Source of the DNA: Bacillota bacterium
Lineage (GTDB): Bacteria; Bacillota; Dehalobacteriia; UBA4068
Assembly: GCA_030528765.1 (NCBI GenBank)
Contig: JAUMYD010000005.1
Location: 1-26,769, forward strand
DNA: 26,769 bases
Direction: 5' to 3'
This document shows, in pieces, positions 21,756-26,769 of the stretch. The first letter of the stretch is position 1, and every line of letters begins with the position of its first letter. Position numbers and translations under genes: made by a program. Below the pieces are notes generated by a model. That model was given only the letters and a program-made list of their open reading frames with translations, ran no database searches and was not told the DNA's origin.

Positions 21756-22503
21756 GTTCAATTTTCTCCACCTCATTTCGTACCTGATGCAAAATATCCT
21801 GCCGATAGCGGATGAATTCCGGAGATTCGATGTGCCGGGGCCGGGGCAGATCGATCACATATTCCCCGGCGATATTGGCTGTCTCCTCCGAAAGGAAGAG
21901 CACCCGATCCGCAAAAAAGACGGCCTCCTCCACGCTGTGGGTGATGAGGATGATGGTTTTCTTCGTCTGCTGCCAGATCTGCGCCAGCTCCTCCCGGAGC
22001 AGATTGGTGGTCTGCTTATCCAGTGCGGAAAAGGGCTCGTCCATCAGCAGGATCTTGCTGTCCATGCAGAGCGCCCGGGCCAGGGCGGCCCGCTGCTTCA
22101 TGCCGCCGGAAAGCTCATGCACCCGGTAATCCTTGAAGCGGGAAAGATGCACCATGCTCAGGTAATGCTCTGCAATCTCCAGTTGCTTTGCTTTGGGCAT
22201 GCCGTTGATGTCCATGCCGAAGCAGACGTTTTCCAGCACCGTCAGCCAAGGGAAAAGGGCGGATTCCTGGAACATCATCACCCGATCCCGGCCCGGGCCG
22301 CTGATGGGCTGCCCATCCAGGAGGATCGAGCCGGAGCTGGGCAGGGTCAGACCGGCGATCAGGTTCAGCAGGGTGGATTTGCCGCAGCCGGAGGCCCCTA
22401 CGATGCAGGTGAAGGAGCCTTCCTGGATCTGCAGATTTATGTTTTTCAGTGTGGCATGCTTTGCGTTCTCAAAATGCATGCAGAGGTTCCGTAATTCCAG
22501 CAT
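21733..22503 (-). CDS. ABC transporter ATP-binding protein, SsuB/TauB-like
   Basis: The ATPase powers import by the neighbouring permease. The protein is 256 residues. Walker A is GASGCGKST at 36-44, followed by the Q-loop (MMFQESALFPWLTVLENV), the ABC signature ELSGGMKQRAALARAL, Walker B ILLMDEPFSALD and the switch histidine in ILITHSVEEAVFFADRV. These flanking sequences are typical of the nitrate/sulfonate/taurine importer ATPases. It starts 9 nt after the binding protein gene and its 3' end overlaps the permease gene, so all three are translated from one mRNA. Confidence 0.94.
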   Translation of the reverse strand: MLELRNLCMHFENAKHATLKNINLQIQEGSFTCIVGASGCGKSTLLNLIAGLTLPSSGSILLDGQPISGPGRDRVMMFQESALFPWLTVLENVCFGMDINGMPKAKQLEIAEHYLSMVHLSRFKDYRVHELSGGMKQRAALARALCMDSKILLMDEPFSALDKQTTNLLREELAQIWQQTKKTIILITHSVEEAVFFADRVLFLSEETANIAGEYVIDLPRPRHIESPEFIRYRQDILHQVRNEVEKIEHAEEMAG

Positions 22504-22512
22504 GGCTTTCTC

Positions 22513-23505
22513 CTATTCCAGCGCTTCCAATACATCTTCGTGGCAAAGCCCTTCACCCGGCAGGGCAGTGATGAAGCCCTCATCATAGCTGAGCTGGGCA
22601 AAGGCTTCCAAAGATTCCTCGGGTATCTCATCCGTAATGCGCAGGCGTTCAAAAGCAGACTGCAGGATGCTTTCTTCGATCAGCTTGCCGGTCTCTGCTT
22701 CGATCTGCCGGTTGGCCATCTCCGCTGCAGCATCTGTATTCTCCTGAATAAATTGCGTCGTGGCCTCATGCACCTTCAGAAAGCGGGAAACGATCTCCGG
22801 GCTTTCTTCCAGAAAATCTTTGCTGACGATCACCGCTGCAGTGGAATAATCCCCATCCATCCATATTTTGTCATATTCCAGGGCCAGACGGGAATCAGTC
22901 TGGGCCAGAATGCTGCTGGCCCAGGGCTCCGGCACCAGAGCCGCATCGATATTGCCCTGATCCATCATGTTCAGGATATCTGCATTGCTGGCAGCGACTA
23001 CTTCCACGTCCCCGCCCTCGCTCACGGGGGAGAGGCCATTCTCTGCGAGCAGATTCAGCAAAGAAAGATGCTGGGTATTTCCCAGCTGGGGAATGGCCAC
23101 CACTTTCCCGGAAAGATCCGACACAGAGCTGAAATCCACCTCATTGCGGATGACCAGTGCTGCGCCGCCGTTGCAAGCCCCGGCGATGATCACAAAATCC
23201 CCCTGGGATCTTACATTGGCGGAGATGGCCGGCACCGGACCGATGAAGCCCAGGTCGATCTCCCCGGCGAACATGGCTTCCACCTCAGCAGGGCCTGCAT
23301 TGAAGGCCGTCCAGCTGAGGCTGCAGTCTTCGCCAAGCTCTGCCTCCAGTGTGCCCTGCTCCTTCATAACCAGGGCCTGGCAGTGGGTGATATTAGGAAA
23401 ATAGGCGATCCGCAGTTCTTCCTCCCCGCTTTCCGTAGAGCCGCAGCCGCTGAAGAGCAAAAGAGAGAAAAGCAAAAGACAAACGATTGTGTAAATCCGT
23501 TTCAT
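22513..23505 (-). CDS. ABC transporter substrate-binding lipoprotein, SsuA/NMT1-like
   Basis: The protein is 330 residues with a lipoprotein signal peptide: a basic start MKR, a hydrophobic core, and the lipobox LFSGC at 17-21 with Cys21 to be lipidated. The mature part begins with the family pattern LRIAYFPNITHCQALVMKEQG, followed by FNAGPAEVEAMFAGEIDLG and FIGPVPAI, as in aliphatic sulfonate, nitrate and thiamine-precursor binding proteins. The true ligand is open. GGGAGG lies 5 nt before ATG 23505. It is the first gene of the importer operon; a LacI-type operator core lies within its signal-peptide codons (23480-23490). Confidence 0.93.
   Translation of the reverse strand: MKRIYTIVCLLLFSLLLFSGCGSTESGEEELRIAYFPNITHCQALVMKEQGTLEAELGEDCSLSWTAFNAGPAEVEAMFAGEIDLGFIGPVPAISANVRSQGDFVIIAGACNGGAALVIRNEVDFSSVSDLSGKVVAIPQLGNTQHLSLLNLLAENGLSPVSEGGDVEVVAASNADILNMMDQGNIDAALVPEPWASSILAQTDSRLALEYDKIWMDGDYSTAAVIVSKDFLEESPEIVSRFLKVHEATTQFIQENTDAAAEMANRQIEAETGKLIEESILQSAFERLRITDEIPEESLEAFAQLSYDEGFITALPGEGLCHEDVLEALE
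23480..23490. promoter_or_regulatory. LacI-type operator core, copy 1
   Basis: CAAACGATTGT is a near-palindrome centred on CG (CAA-aCGa-TTG), the general form of LacI-family operators. It is identical to the copy at 23635-23645 and lies within codons 6-9 of the binding protein gene. Confidence 0.5.
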
Positions 23506-23530
23506 CGGAACCTCCCGTTACATTGACTTC

Positions 23531-23558
23531 TTGCATCTGGTAGCTGCTATGATATAAT
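23531..23558 (+). promoter_or_regulatory. promoter of the LacI regulator gene
   Basis: TTGCAT (23531-23536), 16-nt spacer, TATAAT (23553-23558) with upstream TGA (extended -10). Predicted start near 23565, about 176 nt before the ATG. Confidence 0.65.
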
Positions 23559-23593
23559 AAAGGGTATGCAGGACGCATGAGCAACTCTTCTAA

Positions 23594-23622
23594 ATTATAG
23601 CGGTATTTTTCCCGCCTTACAA
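23594..23622 (-). promoter_or_regulatory. promoter of the ABC importer operon
   Basis: On the minus strand: TTGTAA (23622-23617), 17-nt spacer, TATAAT (23599-23594). Predicted start near 23587, so the importer and lacI transcripts would overlap by about 20 nt. Confidence 0.7.
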
Positions 23623-23634
23623 GGCAAATTTACG

Positions 23635-23645
23635 CAAACGATTGT
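23635..23645. promoter_or_regulatory. LacI-type operator core, copy 2
   Basis: CAAACGATTGT, identical to 23480-23490. It lies 12 bp upstream of the importer -35 and about 70 nt into the lacI leader. Confidence 0.55.
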
Positions 23646-23740
23646 TCTATCCGGAAGAGAAGGCCAAACAGGAAAGGGGGCTATGCTCTCCTTTGCTCCT
23701 GCCGTTATTTTACGCTGCTCTTTCAGAAAGGGGAATGCCT

Positions 23741-24733
23741 ATGAGCTTAAAAGAAATCGCCCGCCTGGTCGGGGTCTCTCCCTCCACGGTCTCCCGGGTG
23801 CTGAACAACAGCAGCAGCAACTGTGCCTCAGAGGAGCTGCGCCGCCGCATTTGGGCTGCGGCAAACAGCCTGGAATACAGGCCCAATCCTGCTGCCCGCC
23901 AGCTGCGAAAGGGGGGGGCTGCCGCGCCGAGAAGTCTGCAGCTGGTGGTGGTGGCGGCTCGTTTTGCCACGCCGGAGGCAGATCCTTTCTTCGCACAGCT
24001 TTTCCGCAGTGTGGAGGAGGAGCTTTTTGCCAGCGGCGCGCTGCTGCATGGGGTGATCAGCAGCGCAGAGCTGCAGCAGCAGGGGCCGCCGGAGGCAGAT
24101 GGCTATCTTCTGCTGGGCCGCTGCCCCAGTGAAGCCCTGAAGAGCCTGTGCCGGCATACGGAAAACATCGTGGGCATAGGCCGGAACAGCACGGATTTCC
24201 GCATCGATGAGATCATCTGCTCCGGTCAGCAGGCAGCCCTGCTGGCCATGGAGCATCTGCTTTCTCTGGGGCACCGGCGCATTGCCTATATCGGCGGTTG
24301 CTCTTATGAAGAGCGTTTTATTGGCTATTATGAGGCTTTGCGCCATCATTCCCTGCCGCTGGATCAGCATCTGGTGCAGGATACGGATCAAACCGGATCC
24401 AGTGGGCGTGCAGCCATGGCGCGGCTGTTGGAGCAGGGTGGATTCACGGCCGCGCTCTGCGCTAATGATGCCACGGCTTTGGGTGCGTTGGAAGCCCTGG
24501 CGGAAGCGGGCCGGGCGGATGTGGATGTGATCGGCATTGATAACATCGCGGCAGCGGAGAGGGTGACACCGGCTCTGAGCAGCGTGCATATTCCCAAGGA
24601 GGAAATGGGCCGGGCTGCAGTAAAGCTGCTGCTGGATCGGATCCGGGGCGGGCACAGGGAGCATGTACGCATGGAATTCCCTTGCCGCCTGGTGCTGCGT
24701 GCCAGCTGCAAAGGGCCACATTCGGGCAAATAA
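23741..24733 (+). CDS. LacI-family transcriptional regulator
   Basis: The protein is 330 residues from ATG 23741, with AAAGGGG 7 nt upstream; an ATG two codons earlier is too close to it. The N-terminal LacI helix-turn-helix and hinge are clear: SLKEIARLVGVSPSTVSRVL, then YRPNPAARQLRKG. The periplasmic-binding-like effector domain follows (LLSLGHRRIAYIGG; ALCANDATALGALEAL; DVIGIDNIAAAERVTPALSS). Wording around YRPNPAARQLR and the SSVHIPKEEMGRAAV segment resembles sugar-responsive members. It is divergent from the ABC importer, and two identical operator cores flank both promoters. The gene is therefore probably autoregulated and controls the importer. That is unusual, because SsuABC-type importers are not normally LacI targets. 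Confidence 0.93.
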   Translation: MSLKEIARLVGVSPSTVSRVLNNSSSNCASEELRRRIWAAANSLEYRPNPAARQLRKGGAAAPRSLQLVVVAARFATPEADPFFAQLFRSVEEELFASGALLHGVISSAELQQQGPPEADGYLLLGRCPSEALKSLCRHTENIVGIGRNSTDFRIDEIICSGQQAALLAMEHLLSLGHRRIAYIGGCSYEERFIGYYEALRHHSLPLDQHLVQDTDQTGSSGRAAMARLLEQGGFTAALCANDATALGALEALAEAGRADVDVIGIDNIAAAERVTPALSSVHIPKEEMGRAAVKLLLDRIRGGHREHVRMEFPCRLVLRASCKGPHSGK

Positions 24734-24748
24734 ATGAGAGAAACTGAG

Positions 24749-24777
24749 TTGTGGGCAGCGGCCTTTTTTTATATAAT
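24749..24777 (+). promoter_or_regulatory. promoter of the XdhC-family gene
   Basis: TTGTGG (24749-24754), 17-nt spacer, TATAAT (24772-24777). Predicted start near 24784, giving a leader of about 170 nt. Confidence 0.5.
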
Positions 24778-24820
24778 TATTCCGGTATGATTATTCTGGG
24801 TGAAGAATAAGTGGAGCCTT

Positions 24821-24866
24821 CCCGGCTTGTTCGGGAGATGGGCTGCTATGTTCATGTGCTCCCGAA
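24821..24866 (+). promoter_or_regulatory. alternative stems in the XdhC-gene leader
   Basis: TTCGGGAG (24830-24837) pairs perfectly with CTCCCGAA (24859-24866). The same bases can instead pair as CCCG..CGGG in a local hairpin at 24821-24835. The two are mutually exclusive. I do not recognise the molybdenum-cofactor riboswitch consensus here. Confidence 0.35.
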
Positions 24867-24956
24867 GAAATATACTGATCACCCGAAATATAACTTTTGA
24901 GCTGCTCTGTTCTTTTTGCACAGAATTCAGCAGCACCGTAAAAAGGAGGAACTTGC

Positions 24957-25991
24957 ATGAAAGAGATGTTTCAGCAGATTCTGCGCGCATTGGAGCAGGG
25001 GGAAGCCCGGATGCTGGTTTCCATTGTGGCAGATCGTGGTTCTGCTCCCCGGGGCATCGGTGCCCGAATGCTGGTGGGCCCCTGCGGTCGGATCAGCGGC
25101 ACTGTGGGCGGCGGTGCAGTGGAGCTGCACGCGGAGAAGAAGGCGCTGGAGCTCCTGCAGGAAGGCCGCTCCGGTCTGCATGATTTTCTTCTGCACACAA
25201 ACAGTAGAGAAGATATAGGCATGGTTTGCGGCGGGGATGTGAAGATACTTTTTCGCTGCATCCCGGCCGGGGATGGGGGCTGGCTGGAGCTGTCTCGGGC
25301 CTTTTTGGATCGCCTGGAACAGCATAAGCCCGGCTGGCTGCTGGATCGCCTGACGGAAGAAAATATCCTGCCCTGCCTTTATACGGAGGAAAGGAGCTGG
25401 GGCGGCTTCCTGCCGGAGCCGGCGCTTTTGCAGCAGCTTCGGGGGGATTCCGCCCTGCTGATCGGGGACTGCTTTGCTGAGCCCCTGCCTCTGGGGGAAC
25501 GGGTGCTGATCTTCGGCGGCGGCCATGTTGCCCAGAAATTGGCACCGGTGCTGCAGCCTCTGGGCTTCCGGAGCGTGATTTTTGAAAACCGGGCCGACTA
25601 TGCCCAAAAAAGCCTGTTTCCCACAGCGGAGAAGGTGCTCCTGGGCGAATACGAGCGGGTGGATGCAAGCCTGCAGATCACTGCAGAGGATTATGTGGTG
25701 ATCATGACCAATGGGCACAAGCATGACGGGGTGATCCAGGCCCAGATCCTATCCCGCCCCCACGCCTACCTGGGTGTGATCGGTTCAAAAGCGAAGATCG
25801 CCGCGCTGAATAAAATCCTTCTGGAGCAGGGCTTTACGCAGGAACAGCTGGATGGGGTGCATACGCCCATCGGCCTTCCTATCAAGGCCCAGACCCCGGC
25901 GGAGATCGCCATCAGCATTGCTGCGGAGCTGATTCTGGTGCGGGCTGAGCGCCGGGGTGCAAACGGGGATATGGGCTGCCCCATGCACTGA
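24957..25991 (+). CDS. XdhC/CoxI-family protein, molybdenum hydroxylase maturation
   Basis: XdhC-type proteins bind molybdenum cofactor and help its sulfuration and insertion into xanthine-dehydrogenase-like enzymes. The protein is 344 residues, start with AAGGAGG 7 nt upstream. The N-terminal XdhC domain shows DRGSAPRGIGARMLVGP and GTVGGGAVELHAE (about residues 25-59), and a GMVCGGDVKI segment at about 88-97 with the conserved CGG. The C-terminal Rossmann-like domain opens LIFGGGHVAQKLAPVLQP (about 184-201) and continues with TNGHKHDG and YLGVIGSKAK. No hydroxylase subunits or moa/moe genes are in the window, so its client enzyme is encoded elsewhere. Confidence 0.9.
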   Translation: MKEMFQQILRALEQGEARMLVSIVADRGSAPRGIGARMLVGPCGRISGTVGGGAVELHAEKKALELLQEGRSGLHDFLLHTNSREDIGMVCGGDVKILFRCIPAGDGGWLELSRAFLDRLEQHKPGWLLDRLTEENILPCLYTEERSWGGFLPEPALLQQLRGDSALLIGDCFAEPLPLGERVLIFGGGHVAQKLAPVLQPLGFRSVIFENRADYAQKSLFPTAEKVLLGEYERVDASLQITAEDYVVIMTNGHKHDGVIQAQILSRPHAYLGVIGSKAKIAALNKILLEQGFTQEQLDGVHTPIGLPIKAQTPAEIAISIAAELILVRAERRGANGDMGCPMH

Positions 25992-26055
25992 TGCTCCCCT
26001 GCCGGAGGGACTGCGTTTTCTTCCCGCAGGAAAGGCGAAGAAAAAGAGAGTTATC

Positions 26056-26084
26056 TTGATAAGAAACCGGCTTTATGTTAAATT
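26056..26084 (+). promoter_or_regulatory. promoter of the SGNH hydrolase gene
   Basis: TTGATA (26056-26061), 17-nt spacer, TAAATT (26079-26084). The leader of about 115 nt can fold: TTCCC (26104-26108) with GGGAA (26136-26140) region, and CTTCCGG near 26096 with CCGGAG near 26156. No known riboswitch class was recognised. Confidence 0.45.
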
Positions 26085-26207
26085 ATTCCTGTATGCTTCC
26101 GGATTTTCCCGAGCCTGATGAAAAGTGCCTCTGGGAAATGGGCCCTCTGCCTGCCGGAGCCGGAGATAAGTGGGAAGGAGGGGCCCGGGTAGCGCCGGGA
26201 GCTTCAG

Positions 26208-26769
26208 ATGAGGATTATTTGCTACGGAGATTCCAATACCTATGGCTATGATCCCCGCTCCTTTTCCTCCGGGCTTTATCCACCGGAAAGCCGCTGGGTG
26301 GATATTCTGGCCGGGGACAGCGGCTGGGAGCTGGAAAACTGGGGCGAAAATGGCAGGACGATCCCTGAAAGACCACCGAAGCTCCCTGCCCGGCAGCCGG
26401 ATCTGTTCCTTGTGATGCTGGGCAGCAATGATCTTTTGCTGCTTTGCCCACCCGGGCTGGTGCTGGTACGCATGGAGCAATTCCTGTGTTCACTGCCGCT
26501 TCCCTGGGAAAGGCTTTTTCTGCTGGCTCCGCCTCCTTTCTGCCCGGGGGAATGGCTGCGGGAGCCGGAGCTGCTGGCGGCCTCCCGGCAGCTGGGGCCC
26601 GCTTATCGGGGGCTGGCAGAGAAATTGGGTATCCCCTTTGCGGATTCGGCCGAATGGCAGATCCCACTGGCCTTTGATGGCCTGCATTTTACGGAGGAGG
26701 GGAACAGGATCTTTGCAGGATCCCTCTATGCAGCCATAAAGCAATATACAGAAGCTGCGGGGATCAAAT
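26208..26769 (+). CDS. SGNH/GDSL-type hydrolase, 3' end cut by the window
   Basis: The frame is open from ATG 26208 (GGGAG 6 nt upstream) to the window end, 187 codons without a stop; SGNH enzymes of this type are about 190-210 residues, so little is missing. Block I reads ICYGDSNTYGYDP with the nucleophile Ser9. NWGENGRT supplies the block II Gly and Asn region. VMLGSNDLL is block III, and FDGLHF gives the catalytic Asp157 and His160. These are acyl-esterases or lipases with varied substrates; there is no signal peptide, so the protein is probably cytoplasmic. The C-terminal part is rich in Leu, Pro and Trp. Confidence 0.88.
   Translation, partial: MRIICYGDSNTYGYDPRSFSSGLYPPESRWVDILAGDSGWELENWGENGRTIPERPPKLPARQPDLFLVMLGSNDLLLLCPPGLVLVRMEQFLCSLPLPWERLFLLAPPPFCPGEWLREPELLAASRQLGPAYRGLAEKLGIPFADSAEWQIPLAFDGLHFTEEGNRIFAGSLYAAIKQYTEAAGIK

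Noticed and set aside
24784..24956. Molybdenum-cofactor riboswitch before the XdhC gene
   Set aside because: Context is suggestive, but I could not find the consensus core; reported only as an unclassified leader.
1..26769. CRISPR arrays, insertion sequences, tRNA and rRNA genes
   Set aside because: I looked for regular repeat-spacer patterns, transposase motifs, tRNA T-loops (GGTTCRANYCC with acceptor stems) and rRNA segments and saw none.

Overview
The window is chromosomal DNA from a strictly anaerobic, low-oxygen-adapted member of the Firmicutes (Bacillota), most likely a Clostridia or Negativicutes gut-type fermenter. The evidence is an NADH-linked multimeric [FeFe]-hydrogenase under a Rex gene, a sensory [FeFe]-hydrogenase, a Firmicutes-style tig-clpP-clpX block, Gram-positive-type ribosome binding sites (GGAGG) and a small RelQ-type alarmone synthetase. 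Most genes have GC-rich third positions. A stretch around 20,100-20,900 is clearly more AT-rich. The species cannot be named from the sequence.

Layout. 1-4,543 (minus): a partial small membrane protein, then tig, clpP and clpX (protein folding and turnover). 4,787-6,491 (plus): a flavodoxin-fold FMN reductase behind a hairpin-rich leader, followed by a LysR regulator. 6,492-7,039: an AT-rich gene-free region with a possible small RNA and the rex promoter region. 7,040-14,976 (plus): rex, hydC, hydB, hydA, hydS and a SpoIIE-type PP2C phosphatase, closed by a strong terminator. 15,067-16,359 (minus): relQ and a nitroreductase. 16,616-16,981 (plus): a duplicated YccF-domain membrane protein. 17,119-18,897 (minus): phenylacetate-CoA ligase and a tandem-ACT protein. 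19,119-19,958 (plus): a pyridoxal/pyridoxamine kinase. 20,137-20,911: an AT-rich insert holding a structured RNA of about 195 nt with its own promoter and terminator, an 18-codon mini-ORF and a small unrecognised membrane protein. 20,952-23,505 (minus): an SsuABC/TauABC-like ABC importer. 23,741-24,733 (plus): a divergent LacI regulator. 24,957-25,991: an XdhC/CoxI protein. 26,208-end: a partial SGNH hydrolase.

How the genes work together. The centre is a hydrogen and redox module. Rex reads the NADH/NAD+ ratio; HydABC couples NADH (and probably ferredoxin) oxidation to H2 formation. HydS keeps the H-cluster cysteines but has Ala in place of the proton-relay Cys and carries an extra Fe-S domain and a PAS domain, so it looks like an H2 or redox sensor. 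The adjacent phosphatase, with an uncharacterised C-terminal domain, is the likely output. The least explained segment is the RNA plus membrane-protein unit at 20.1-20.9 kb. The intergenic region between the ABC importer and lacI contains overlapping divergent promoters flanked by two identical LacI-type operator cores, which ties the regulator to the importer.
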